Assembly: GCA_037833965.1 (NCBI GenBank)
Contig: AP031358.1
Coordinates: 22,204,001-22,268,000 of the forward strand
DNA length: 64,000 nucleotides
Direction: 5' to 3'
From: Marchantia polymorpha subsp. ruderalis
Lineage: Eukaryota > Streptophyta > Marchantiopsida > Marchantiales > Marchantiaceae
Below the pieces are notes generated by a model. That model had not been told where the DNA came from. It saw only the letters and a list, made by a program, of their open reading frames with translations, and made no database searches. The translations under genes were made by a program, and so were the position numbers. Of this stretch, positions 13,825 through 27,500 are shown in pieces (within the stretch, counting starts at the first letter, position 1; each line of letters opens with the position of its first letter).

Positions 13825-16800
13825 GCTTGCTATTTGGAAACAGCATGTTATCATCTGGATGGACGTTCTTGTATGCTCCCCTTTGAATTGTGGTGTGAAT
13901 CTCATATGCGGCTCTCCTGATGGGAGTTCAGCCTCAAATGATCTTCTAGCAAGTCTAACCATAATCTGCTGAACATATTTGGGGAAGGATCGTGGATTTA
14001 TTTGGCCCGTCTTGTGGCTGGTTGTAGCATAATCACTGAATTGCTTTGAGGAAAAAGGCATCGTGCCCCTTAGTATCTACACCTTCTTGAGACTTTTAAC
14101 CCGCTCAGATTGCAGATACTAGAGATACTGATAGGAACTGCATGACATCAGTCGAGAGCGTAAGCCCCTGACACATGTTGGCGTAGGATCGATGCAGTCT
14201 GAAGAGGCCTTCCCTGTCTCTTCCATGCTTCCTGCTTGGCCTTCCTACACATAGATAGCAGCACCCCTTTGTAATTAATCAACCAAAGACTTGAATGTAG
14301 TTTATCTTTCACAAGGCCCGGCTTTGGTGCCATATAAATGGACAGTTTTTCTCCTTTCCAAGCGTCTGCCATCGCACTAAGTGACTGAAGTGTAAGTCCG
14401 CCATTGCTGTGGAGCCTCCACCCAGATGTTGTAATCTTCGCTGAGGTGGGGGTGGGATCCCAGTTGCTATGGCTGTCGAGAGTGCTGTGAAGTGCAACTG
14501 TGTATGTATGCCCACGCTCTTGTATGTGGCTTTTCTAGCAACCGTTTAGAGAGACACTGACATGTATGTACATTTGCAGGGAAGAATGGAAGTTACATTG
14601 AAGGGTCACTGCCGGAGGGTGAGTATTATGAGGAGAGTGAATATGAGTACAGGACCCAAGGAAGTTCGATAGATTTGGCTTGCAAACGGATGAAAGATAT
14701 CAGAATAGGCCAATAGGCTCCGAAACATCTCTAGTAAGTTGCTTCCACCCACTCTATCAGGAAGTCGAACTTTCCACATGTGGGTGATGGATGCTCCTCC
14801 AGTATGTCTTCTCAGCGCAAGTCGTCTTTGTCTGACTTGAGCTTTAGAGGACAATCTTGTTAGCAATAGTAGACGGTTACCGATCACTTGTAAGTAAAAG
14901 CACTGGGAATGAATCCATCTAGAAATGTGATGGGGTCTGCCCTCTGAGAGAAGATCGGCTGTAGAGAGTAGTCTGAAACCTGGCCGCCCAAATCACAGAC
15001 GGAGGCAGTATCTGTCCGAATGATTTTTACCCGCTGTGCATCAACACATGCAGGGTGGGCCACTGAAAGGAAAGCCACTGGTACGAGATAGTTGGAAAGT
15101 ACGGCACTCTGATCACATGCCTTTTGGGCATGTCAATTGATAGTTTCTCCGAGGCATTGAACTCCCAGTGCCACTGAACTCGCAGCAGCAGTTCACATCC
15201 TTGTAATCTATTAAATTGTTTAGAAACCAAGTTCAAATTTGCAGACAACGTCGCCTGCCCTGTTGCCTTGTCGCGATGACGAACTAGAAGTGGTGAAATT
15301 TTTTCTGGCTCTTTACAGAGAATGGTATTCCTTTTCAATGACGAGTTCGTAAAACCACTGGATGCTCTTCCTCTCTTTCCAATTGATTTCAACGCTTAGG
15401 ATTTGGTGGACCTTGTAGTGTTCATTCTTCTCAAAGGCGACCTTCGCAACCGTACGGTTCGCATGAGCAGGAGCGAAGTGAAGGTGAGTCTGGAGATACA
15501 AGGATACAAGGACTCCTGGCATTGAAGCGTTGACGGTCTCGTTTCCATAGAGTACTAATTCTTGGAAACGTGAATGTCATACGTGCCGACGTCACGCACT
15601 GCCCCTTACGTTTTATGTTAGCGTTCAGATCGACTCTTCGCAGATTCGTGGAATGCTGTCGTTTTGTAATATCTTGTTTCCGATGGACTGGAATCGTATT
15701 TGTCGTGACATCTGGTTGCCAACTCCTTTGCGGTGGACATATATGCGAATAATGAAAAAGTAGGATTGCACCCAGCTGTGCGTTACAACACTGGATTCAT
15801 CCGCTGGAATGACTTCGAAATGAACTGAGAGCACAAATGCTCCCTATCAAGTGAAATGATAGCACATGTCAACCTTGCGTGACAACTCCCTAGCATTTCT
15901 CAGAATCTACAATCCTCATGGTAACCGACGCAAAGTAAGAAACCATTTTGGTAGAGCGTCCATCGTAAGCGTTGCATTAGCAAAGCAAGGCACTGAATTT
16001 CTCTACGTAATCCGCCGAACTCCACTGATAGCGAGGCAAGTATGGAAGATTGATTTTTACCTCGAAAGCAAAACATCGTATGCTACCGTAACCAAGAATA
16101 CATTGTCCAGCGCTACGATGGTACACGTACATTACAGCCCACATTATGAATCTACATTCTCGCCGATGTGTACCGTACGACGCCAATGTCAGTGACGTTT
16201 TCTCTGTAGGGCGAGATTCTGGATAACGCCCGTGGAGGAAACCCGTGGCTTCTTCAGTGATGCTCGGATTCCAGTGAGAAATGGTCCGGACGGCCTGGCC
16301 TGGCCACACGACAGAAGCAACCCGCAGGACTTGGCAATGCTTTTTCTCTCAACGGCGATACGGCTACTTTCACTTTCCCTCAGTCAGTCCCTCGAGATCA
16401 CGTCAACTCGTCGAAGAGATGTGCCTGAATCTTGTCACCGACCGAATTCAGATCAAGCAAGCCCAATATCAGAGAGGTGAGGAAAGAACTGGCCTCGATC
16501 AGCTCACAAGGTGCAGCAGACGGAGAGAAGATGGCGAACACGTAGAAGCTGATGAAGTCTCGACCGTCAAGCTCCACTACAGTACTCGTAAGCAAGCCCA
16601 TGTACGGTGCTCGGGCAGTGACAAGCCCTTCACTGGACAGAGCAAGCCCATGTACGGTGCTCGGGCAGTGACAAGCCCTTCACTGGACAGTGAAAGCGTA
16701 TGGACCCACATTCCCGTCGTAACACTCTCGTTTCACGAGGTACGCCACCAGGACGACGAGGATCTCAAGTCAGAGATGAATCATATGATAAGCTGAGCTC

Positions 16801-19800
16801 GATCGCCGTGCAAGAAGGACCAAGGCATCAAGATGATCATGCACCCAATCAGGCAGGCAGGCAGGCAGGCAACCAACCAGCCAGTCTTCTGTGTGTGTGC
16901 GCAGGAGCTGCTGCTGCTGATCATAAAGTAGAAAGGGTCGGCGACCTGCTACACGTAGTTTTTGCCCAGTATTGTATCAGATCATCGAGCATTAATTGGT
17001 CTCTCGACGGCCAGCCCCGGTGATGAATGAAGGCGACCTACTGGTGAACACACTCTCACTCATTCATCGAGTGTAGGCCGGCCGTCGTAGTCCCGATTTA
17101 TGTGTGCGCCATGATCTGATTAATTTTGGGTACCTTGCCCTCCCAAATTTTACTCACTTCTTCCCGTTTAAACAAGTATGTCCAAAGTGAAAATAATATT
17201 TGCATGCGAATATTTCATCGTCAAATATAATCGACAACGTATATTTACTTTTACATTGGACCTCGAGTTCCACAAGTTAATCTAAGAATTATAAAATATT
17301 CTTTTTCCATCTTTAAAAAAGTGATATTATTGAAACCTTTATAAAGTTTCGTTTTTAGCGGGAGACACGACAAAAATAACTTAAGAATGAAGATACTTGA
17401 ATCATATTATCTTATAGATTGAAGATCTCAACCGTTTAAAATATATTATACAAGTATTATATCTGGAATACATTTTATAACATTTGTGATTGATGTTGTA
17501 ATGAATTATATATATATATATATATATACAACGAATCCAATATGAATATTCTATATTCACCATTTTGGTATTAGAGAATGCAGACCTTGTTACCTTTTGG
17601 TCTCATACTTTCCAGCTTTGATAAGGTCCGCCCGCACTTTGTTTTATTTACTCGATTCGTACAATTCATTTACTCTATTGTTGACTCATTTTGTTGTGTA
17701 CGTGAGTTTGAGCATTGGGCATCTCTCGCAGAATCCAAGAAGAGGTCCTGGTTCGAGTTTCTCAGTTTAACGAAGTGATGAAGTGATAGCTTAGCAATGG
17801 GCAGTGCTTCGTCTCGAGCAAAATATGCATCAATTTGATGAAGATTTCATGAATTGTGTGTGTCTTCGAAGCTGAGAAGTTACACTTTTTGGGTTCTCGC
17901 CTCGTTCTGTTATCTTGCTCCAGGACCATCCGAAGGTGTGGGTGGATCTTGCGGCTGCACGCGTCGACCGACACCCATGGAGTTGTTGGTACTTTCTCCG
18001 ACGAATTTGCATCCAGCATCCGTCTTTCCTCGAGTATCGTTTTTAGGGCTGAGATTCAAAGAGGAGGCTGCCTGCGGTTTGTTTCTGACATCGCAGGGCA
18101 GGAGATTCTCGATTGGCCACAAAGCTTTAGGGTTCTCGTTCACCTCAATCCGTGATTCGCTCTCTCCTCGAACCACGAGTCGCAATCAGTCTCTCCGGGG
18201 CTCCCGGAACTTGTTGCTCCGACGGCAAAGTATCTGCGGACGTGCGTGGGCCTTGTCGTGAGTCCGTCCGTGTCAGGCTAGTACGAACATACCCACAATC
18301 CAAGGCATACTGCAATCTTTTCTACAGTCGATGAAAGACGGTGCTCAATTCCATAGAACATCCCTACGATGCCGATTCTGCCCCTGGAGCCCCGGGCCTG
18401 TTGACCGAGCGAGCAATGAAGGCACAATGAACAAAGACGTCGACCTTTCGGTGAATTTCTTGGATGCAGAAATGGGCACAAATGGCCTCCATTTCAGATT
18501 ACAGTACTGGTGACGGGCAATGGGGCGACGTAATGGGTATTTACAATTTGGAGGATAATACCTTCATAATACGAACGTGTGAAGCTTTGGATATTCTCAC
18601 AATGAATGAGGCTACTTAAGAGGGCCAGTTCCTCTGTTCCAGTGCCATTAAAAGGTCGTCGTACGAAATTGGACCACTCCATCTCGAGCTCAGGCTTTAT
18701 ATTTCTCTCTCACTTCCTCCACCCATCCATCCATCCATCCATTCGATCGCTCTGAGCTCGAGTCCAACCATTTCCTTCAGGCCGGGTGTGGAATCCCAGC
18801 TGGGAAGAGTGAAAATCGGGGCTCGAGACTACGACCATGTCAGTCAGGGCTTCATCGTGGAATGTCCAAACTTTCTATTGCGATCCGAATTTGCACATCC
18901 CTCGCCACCCTCATCCGCGCCGTATTATGATCGGGGTCCAAGTCAAAAGCAGCACCTCCAAGTTCCTCGTGGCAACGGCGATACCATGGGGGCAGGATGT
19001 TTTTTTCAGGTGCTCGTATTAATTGAGTCCTTTGCAACGCCTTGAGTTCTCATGACTCACCTTCTGTGTACGGTTCTACGGCTTGGAGCTCCTCACTGAC
19101 CAGAGCACAAAGGGCAGTGATTTCTCAGATCTGCATGCAGCCACGAGCTAGTCTTCGAATTTGACAGAGCTGACTCTTGCCTCCGAGCTCCATGACGAAC
19201 GAACATCTCTCATTCGTTTTGGTATCTGCAATTCACAGGTTTTGATTTCGACCTCTGTTGTCTTTGTGTGTATGTGAGAGTGTCTTTCATTTTCCTTTAT
19301 TTTTTTTCCCGTTGTCTGATTTGCGTGACATGAATATGAAAGAGGAGTGCAGTGTAAGGGCACTTGTTTCGATGGGAGGGGCATTAGGCTTTTATCTTTT
19401 CGCCTTTTATAATACGATGCCAATTCAGTCGGTGGGAACCATATGGTAGGTTGGATGAAAGCACGTGTTGAAATTTATTTTGGTAAAATTAATCTTACTG
19501 ACACAATAGTGAAATTACAATGAAGGGTGCCAAGTGGAAGACCTTCTCGAAGAAAAAATGATTTGCTAATGGGTTGTGTAAACTAGTCTTGAACTACAAT
19601 GTTGATGGAAAAGCAGTTTCCAATGAATAGGAAAAGGCCGATCCAAGAAGAGCGAGATTTGGATGACGCATTTTGCTCTTCCCACGCAATAATTCAAAAG
19701 CGGAGCACCTCGGTCCAATGTTGATGCTCCGAGGAGCATCAGGGTTGCAAATCGGACATGGCATTCAATATGCCACGCTTGCATGGTCCACAAAATCCGT

Positions 19801-20380
19801 CAAAAGACGAGATTTGTTTCGGCGCATGTTCTCATTACTCCAGGAAAGAAACGCACATGCCCATTTCTCTGAATGTCGCTGAAGAAAGCTGCTGGATGCT
19901 TTCATATTTCCCAATTTCTTCTATAGCTCGGCGGTTTTTTATTTCTCTACGTATGATGCATTTATGTCGTCATTACTTGGATATCCATAAAGATTGAGGA
20001 TGATGATGAATACTGAATGGCGAATGAACATTTCAAACACGCGTGAATGAAATCCATGCTCCTTACTGCAAAATATCCCTATGACGGCAAGTAGTGCCAT
20101 ATGTTCGTATGCATGACTCATTTTTACTTTTTCTCCATGGTTCAGAGGTGCGGAGAAAAAATCTCAATGCTCATGACGTGCATGATTGAACCCATCAGTT
20201 TTAGTAGAGAAATCTCTGAAACACGTAACATTTCACCAGTCACGAATGAGAGAAATGTTAAGCTTGATGTCAAATATGTCAGAGATTGTGCAGGTTTTTT
20301 TTTTTTATATATATATTAACCTACACCTTAAAGTTTGAACAAATGATGTTTTTGTATATTGTTGAAAACGTCTGAAGGAA
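13825..20380. other. Intergenic stretch, no gene recognised
   Basis: It follows the kinesin stop codon and presumably holds its 3' UTR. An AG acceptor-like site near 14580 could belong to a 3' UTR intron. Open frames up to 171 codons (16281-16796) carry no recognisable domain and span a 50-bp tandem duplication whose length is not a multiple of three, which argues against coding. Small simple repeats occur at 16851-16870 (AGGC), 17507-17528 (TA) and 18723-18742 (CCAT). Confidence 0.5.
16591..16690. repeat. Perfect 50-bp tandem duplication
   Basis: Two adjacent identical 50-bp units, 16591-16640 and 16641-16690, each starting AGCAAGCCCATG and ending CACTGGACAG. Identity appears complete, implying a recent duplication. 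Confidence 0.95.
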
Positions 20381-20396
20381 CTCATCTGAACCTCAG

Positions 20397-20820
20397 GTCG
20401 ATGAGGAAGAGGTTGTAGACTTAGTTAGAAGGGGACAGGAACATGGCACGGCCATATTACACGACGATCTTGATTTGAAGTGTGAGAACATTACTAACGG
20501 AGTTAACTGTGCAGGTTTCTTCTGAAGATCAATTTGTACTGGAGAGAGATGAATTAGAGCTGAGAAACTGACTGTAGAGGAGAGTGTTTCGAGTACTGTC
20601 TCTCCCACGAGTGATTGGCGGATGGCATAAGCTACTTCATGTGGTGGAAGTGAAGAACGAAGCTATTTCAAACCAGTGGCGAAGAATCTCACCGCCATCA
20701 ACAAGCAGGCAATTCAGAGCAAGGAGCTCAATGAAAGTGCTGCAACGGAAGCAGAGAACGGAATTCAGACTGCCCGCTGCAAGCAGAAAAGGTGAGAACC
20801 AAAATCAGTGGATCATCGAG
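20397..20820 (+). pseudogene. Exon-like fragments of an unrecognised gene
   Basis: After an acceptor-like CCTCAG, an acidic open stretch runs from 20397 (beginning VDEEEVVDLVRRG) to a GCAG/GT junction at 20514-20515 and reaches a stop at 20523. A second stretch at about 20628-20795, in a different frame, reads plausibly as protein (including KPVAKNLTAINKQ) before a stop. The frames do not join cleanly, so this looks like a decayed gene or a chance pair of open stretches. I assign no function. Confidence 0.22.
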
Positions 20821-23800
20821 GATGACACGAGCGCAGCTCCTGAAGAAAAACAGGCAGTAATGCGAGCTTTGGGATTATTTGAGCCTGGTAATCGCTGGGT
20901 GAGAGCCAATACGCCGGCATTACCCTTATTGTCAAAAATTGTTTCGAACCTGTTTTAGTGAAGCTCTCTCTGAATAAAATGACCGACAAGATGAACATGA
21001 GCCGCATAGAAGAGTCATTCTTGCTGATCTTCAAACCCTTCGGGTGCATGTACCGTATACGTAAAAAGAGGTACCAGACTTGCGTGCACTTGTTTCCCAG
21101 GAGTCCAAAAAGCCTCGAGCACGCTGTGGGGATCTCAATGTCCGCCATCCAGATGTTTCTCGGACTGCCAAATGCGAGGATTACACACATCCAAATGCAG
21201 ATTCAGAGCGTTTTTGGAAAGTAGATTGCGGAGCAGGAGAGAAGAGGTGATTCCCACTGTTTCGAAACGTGGTGGTATCGTGGATCCTCTCGATGGCTGC
21301 GCAAGACACAAGCCTTCGAATGTGGCTTCATATTTCTGGAAATGCTACCGCAAAATATCGGGGAAAGCGAATGAAAATACGTCATTTCCTTATGTTAGAA
21401 CTGGGTGTTATTACTGTGTTGAACTGGTGAGCTCTCTGATTAAACCCCGCAAAACGGTGGGAGCAGTGATGTTATGTTCAATATGACAAGAGCTGGCAAA
21501 AAGTGTAGAAAGCATCTTCGAGGAATCATTTGATTATTGGAACAGTGAACTTGAAGTAATAAGGTTCATGCAGTAATACATGATGGAGTACATAGAATAT
21601 TAAGCTGTTACTTGTGATATATACTACATCTAATACTTTCACCACAATTAATGGAGAGTAAGTCATGTTAGCTCTTTAGCTCGTAAGATAAATGGGTTAA
21701 GATGCATAACATTTATAACTGCAAACGACTGGATGATCACGTGAGAATCAAACCTATGAAATATTATGATGTAACTATAATCTATTTTCTTACAATTCTT
21801 GTTTAAAACTTCTGATATATACAAAATCTCAAACTACAATCCCTAATGCTATGGGTGGGGTTAGGGTGCTGCTGATAATCATGCTCTGGTCTGGTGCAGA
21901 TTTGAAGTAGAGTAAAATGTTGGCCTCTGATACTCACACCGTCGTCCCCTAGTGGAGACTCCGAACTGCCATGGTCAAAATGACAACAAAATAAATGAAG
22001 TGAGGCAGAATGCATGGAAAGCAGTTCAAGGGAGTCGGCGAACCTACACAATGATCTACAGACTCGAGTGAGAGAAGCAGAGATTGAGTGATGCACAGAA
22101 GGACATTCATTACTCCGATTTGTGCTGCATGCGCAGCAATCATCACACACGTACAGCCAATCAAACCAAGCAGCAGGAAATCTGCCTCATTAAATTCGTG
22201 TGGATACTTGGCTATTCAAACAGAGTGAATTCATGTGCCCGGTTGCCTTGCCTTGAAGTACATTGCGTCTCTGGCTTCCCATCCACACATTTGACCAGGA
22301 TCAAAGACGACTCGAGTTCGTATGATTGGAACAACAAGTCTCAACGAATCCTGTGTGCAGAATATGTCCTGCGCCAGCAATTTCCGCAAGACATCGGACG
22401 TCTTGTGTTGTTCATTAATTGGCGGTCTGTTGCCTACATGGAAATGGACTATCGACGAGCCTCAGTCGACCTCACCTCAGCAGCCGTAACACCATTCGAG
22501 GTACAGCTCAGCTCAGGGCGTGAGTACTTCCTCTGGTCCAAAACAACAGGTTTCAAACTATCCATCACATCACGGAACTGCTTACTTGCGCTCGGCATGA
22601 TGCGACTGGGAAAGAAGATTTGAGGTTAAAGAACATTGGGATTGTGTTTCTCTGGAAGCACTTTGGTGCACATACTTTCGTGCTGAAACTTCGACGACCG
22701 AATCTGAATGTTCCGAGAGCCTGATGATGGAGCAGAGTAAGAATTCGCATGTTTTCAAAGACGATCCGAAACAAAAGTGGCTATCATCGTGTCAAAGTGC
22801 AGTGGAAAGATCGGAACAAACTCTCTTCCGAACTTTCCATCTAGCACTTTGCTCCGCCTTTCGTGTTATACCTTCGTGCATGCAGAATCTATAGGATGAC
22901 CAGATCAGTGTCTGAAGAACCTCTAGATAAAGATACGAGAGCGCGAGCTCGCATGTCCAGGATACGACACCTTCCGAGAAAGGCATGTCCATTGAGCGAG
23001 AGCAAGTAAGCAATCAGTAAATCAATCGATGTAGCTCGCAAATCTTCAGCTCACACCGTAAGCATGGGTATGATCCCGGGTCACACAAGCAGGAAATCAT
23101 GGTTCAGTCAATGAAATGAATCGCAGATGTTATCAACACTAACTCCACACACGATGCTTTCATCGAACTCATGCAAATCAATTACGTGCCACACTTGTCT
23201 TTACTGCTCGCTCCGTAATTTGCTCTCGAGATTGTGCAGTACTCTCGACTGTCTCAGAGGCCATTCCTTTGTGGCAGGCGAATATTCGATCAAGGAGTCT
23301 CGACCCACTTTGCCAGTAAAACTCTGCTCGAAAGCCGGCCTGACGGACCGGCTGAAGACCCTAGTCAGTCCTCAGGTGAGAGCAGCCACGGGATAGGAAA
23401 GTCTGATTCCCATCCGAGCTATTTCTATTTCTCGTGGGTCGGAACAATGATACACGAGTACACATAGAAAGCGCAAGCTACAAAGTTGCAGTCTCTTGTC
23501 AATCGAGGACCAGCCTCACTGACCAAGTGATGTGACGATGAGTGTGGATGGTCAAAGTGCTGGGTTCCGCATTTGTGCTTTGATTTTGTGACCTGTTGAT
23601 GTTGCCCTCTCCGTCAAGGCCTCGCTTTGCAGCAGCCACGAGGACAAGGTGTTCGACTGAGGATTTGGATTGGGTAGAAGTCTGGATAGATGCTGTGGAA
23701 GCAGGTTCGTTCTTCTGATCTTGACCGTGGCATCCTTTGGAATTCCCTGCGGGGGTTGCCACTTTTTCTTTCCTAAGGTTGCTTGTTCCAGGATAAATTT

Positions 23801-24400
23801 GCCACGTGGGTGGGGATATTTGAGCAATCTATCGAGCTCTAGGGGCTCGAGGGTTTGGTGTGGTCTGGTGTAGTAGAGGCGATACTTCTCTACCTTGCAT
23901 GGCTGCTTTGCTTTACTATCCGCTCTCTTTGAATGGAACACCTCAGAAATAGCCATGTTAATTTTATTTCTTAACACAAATATAACATCATGAATCAATC
24001 ATTATTATACTTTAGAGCTCTGTTGTATATTACTGTATTGCTCTGTGATGATATAGTGAGCCCTTTGTCTACTGTTTGGATATCTCGTAGTGCAATTGGA
24101 TAAAGTCGTTCTCATCCTCTATCCTCAATTACTTGGCGCCTACATAAATCGCTTGTACTAATACATGGGATCTTTCATATCCCCTTTGTTGTATTAGTTG
24201 GTGTTCGTGTATAATAAAGACCTATACATGGATGATTCTTTTACCCTTTTTCTGTCTACAGGCTTGACACATGTGGGCACCTGAGATGTTGTCGATCACT
24301 GTGAGCGGCCTCCGGATCGAGTGCATTGCTAGTGATCGACAAATGCTCGTTGATTTCGCGAGCTCCAGTCTTATTGACTTGCATCGCATTGGACATCCGA
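20821..24400. other. No gene recognised
   Basis: The longest open frames are 179 codons at 22084-22623 (+) and 148 codons at 23552-23998 (-). Neither shows a domain I can name or sensible splice sites. The minus-strand frame is Pro/Lys/Arg-rich. Sequence at about 24013-24260 begins TG and ends CA and contains AATAAA-like and TATA-like elements, as a solo LTR would, but I see no flanking target-site duplication. Confidence 0.4.
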
Positions 24401-24402
24401 TT

Positions 24403-24515
24403 ACGTGTGATCAGCTGCACTCAAAGCCAGTGCCAATGCAGTGAAGGCACAACACGTGATTGCGTGTGATCACGTGTGATCGTCTCAGAGCTAATCGTAA
24501 CCGTCCGATCACGTC
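24403..24515. promoter_or_regulatory. Cluster of G-box / ACGTG elements
   Basis: CACGTG occurs at 24453-24458 and 24471-24476. The longer motif ACGTGTGATC occurs at 24403 and 24472, with a variant GCGTGTGATC at 24462. GATCACGTC follows at 24507. ACGT-core repeats of this kind are bZIP/bHLH (ABRE, G-box) sites in plant promoters. No gene is recognised immediately on either side, so function is inferred only from density. Confidence 0.4.
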
Positions 24516-27500
24516 GGATTGCAACTTGCCGGCGACGGGCCCTCTCTGCCTTCCCGACTGGTCCCGGACTTTCCCAGCGCCACGAATGATGATGACACGG
24601 GGGCAAACCCTGAGCTGACCAGATCTCCGATCTGGCCTTTTCACGACGCCATCCTCTCCCCCAGCCACGTCAGCGCCGCTTATGTGCATGTCTCTCTCCG
24701 TGTAGGCGAGCATGCAACAATTACGACCTGCCGGAAAGTACTTCTTCGACTTGCCTTAACCCTTAGTCCGTCCAGGAATACTGCGGTCAAAGAAGATGGG
24801 ATTAAATAGAGGCGGACATTGGCGACCGCTACTGGATTTGGGGGTGATTATATTTTCTGCTGTTTGGTCTGGCCAGAGCAAACCCGAGGTGTTGTCATCA
24901 TGGGTGGGGTTAGATTTATGGGGAATATATGAGGAATATTCCGGACGGATTGAAGTGTAGAGGGTACTCGAGTCGGTGACGATGGACTCGACGTCAACGT
25001 TTGACTTGCGGATCGGTGCCGAACTTTTAAGTCCGTTAAAATCAAAGGCAGGTCCTTGAGAGCTCAGCACTCATTCCTCGTAAGTGATCTTGAACCACGA
25101 GTAATAAGCGCCAGTAGGACGTGGCAGTGGAGGTGCTGATGTGGATTATTTTTCCTCAACAGGCTTTTATTGATGTACTAGAATGAATCTTTTGGCTCTT
25201 TGTCATTCATTTCCAAAGGGCTCGAAGGGAAGAAAAGTTTCATTCTGTTTGGGTTGAGAAGAGCATGTAAGACTCTTGGGATTACGTTTGCAAGTGATCA
25301 ATCGCGAACCAGGACTCCAGAGGTCTCTTCTCGAGACTCCAGTGACAAACATGGAGGATTGTTTTGATCGCTATTGAAGGATGTGCGTGTCCCACGGCCC
25401 TTTTTCCGCCTCAAAACCATATTGGTCATCATAAAATCTCTCTCAAAACCTCGTAGATTAGTCAAAGTCGATGGGATCCCAATCAATATACGACAAGTAT
25501 TTAGAAGGAGTGGGATAGTTGCACCATAGGGTCGAGAAGACCATCAAATGTCCGCTCTGTGAGTAAATATATTTTTAGAAAATATATATGCAGCTCTCCT
25601 TTGAAGATATTTTGAATTCTTCCGTGATTTATTGTATATTAGCAGTTCCCTCAAAACCATTAAGGGCCTTGCTGAAATAAAATAAGTTAAATTATATGAT
25701 GGGTTTTGGGTTCTCAGGGTTTATTAAAAGCTTTGAATGATGATTTTGGAAAACTGCATGTATTTAAGTGATACACTTTGAGGTTTAAATCAGATGATCT
25801 AACTACGTTTCTTAGACCATCTGGAACAATTAAGTTTATTTGAAGCATTTATAAAATTATCTTTTCTCCAATTCTTTTCCATATCAAACATTCTATGTGA
25901 TTAAATAATGGAAAATGTTTGTTTTTGTCTTTAAAATCTCATCTCTCCCGAATTGGACCACTCCATAGAAAGTGGAAGGGGGCATGCGGTGGTTTAACCC
26001 TTTCAATTGCTTAAAAAGCTAATAGCATATGCCAGAGTAACCTTGCATACTTCCTATTCAGCCAGTTAACTCCTCAGCAAGAGGAAAGTATTCCTAACCT
26101 TACGTCATTTGAGTGTATATGATCTCTATTCTCATGTTACTGGAATATGCTCTATTATCAGTGCGAGATCGAGAATCCAGACGGCATAAACACTTCTCAC
26201 AAAGTTTATGATTTATTTTTACATTATATTACCGCACATCTGGTTTTCTAAATTCTGAGAAGAGCTTATCTAGTCTTCGCTGGTACGTACGTTGCACTTT
26301 ACCAAGTGCATCTGGATCTGTGAAAAACATTGTAATCGTAAGTGACAGATTACTCACAAAAGATCACATGACCTTACGGGATGATGCCAGATCTTGTGGT
26401 TGATATGACAGTTGAGAATGGTGACATAAAATATCTTGATTTTCATTCCTTCCCGTCATCATTAAATGAGCCGAAGGAAACATATAACTGTGTTGCTGTG
26501 TAATGTCGATCCTGTGAACTTATTCATGATCAGCGAAGATCATGAATAACATAGTAATGGGACTCGCTCTTTGGAGAGACGTAAGCAATAATATGGGAAG
26601 AGGAATCGATCACCCACTCAGAGAAATCTGGTCACGAATATCTCGCCTTTAAATGTTGCGTTCATGTATACACAGGCTTCCTGCTAAAAAGCCTGCCCCA
26701 ACAAAATGTCAGAAGAGACAAAAGGTTGCCCAGGGAGCAAGTGGGCACTTCAGAAAGAAGAAATTCAAATGGTTTCGTCCGGCATTGAAAGCTTGAAAGA
26801 TGTCATAAGCGTGGCCAGCAGCTCAACCAGCGTTCTAGAAAGCAAAAGACATCGAAAATGAAATGGATCAAATAAAATCTTCTCTTCTGGATCGGGAATC
26901 AAAGTCAATCTCACATACAGGAGTAACCTAATTCATGTAAATTTTTTGGTTCTTTGTTTTTTGCTTGGTTGGCAAATTGACGGTTGTCAACATAGATCCA
27001 TCAAGTCATGGACGGGAATTGAATAATTCCAATCCCGAAAGTTATTTCGGATGAAGTGAAATGGGCCGTTGGAAACTTAATAGATAACCACGATCAAGAA
27101 TAATACGTGTATTTATATACCGATTCGAATGAGAAAATAATTTTCTCTATATTGTGGGTTGTGAGAAAAAATGACAAACGCTCTACAACCCATAGAAATG
27201 ACAAGATAACCTTGTACAAGCCATCTTAATCGTAATATATTTTACTTGATTGCCGTATAAGGTTATGGGTAAGTTATGATACCCCTAATTACAACGTCCG
27301 AGAATCACTTGTTTAAATATGCTATGAGGAGGAATCTACCATCCTTCAACGCAAAATCATTGAGTTCATGGAAATGGGATAGGAGGCTGTAGGTGGAGAT
27401 GAAGACTTTCAAGGGTGTAACAAGTTGGTTACTTCTTTCAACTGTTTTAAACATCTTTACAAAACTGACATCGGTACATTGAATGATGGATGGTATTAAG

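Noticed and set aside
17735-17765. B-box-like GGTTCGAGT
   Set aside because: No A-box or acceptor stem upstream, so not a tRNA gene.
22084-22623. 179-codon plus-strand open frame
   Set aside because: No recognisable domain, no plausible neighbouring exons and unremarkable codon pattern; compatible with chance.
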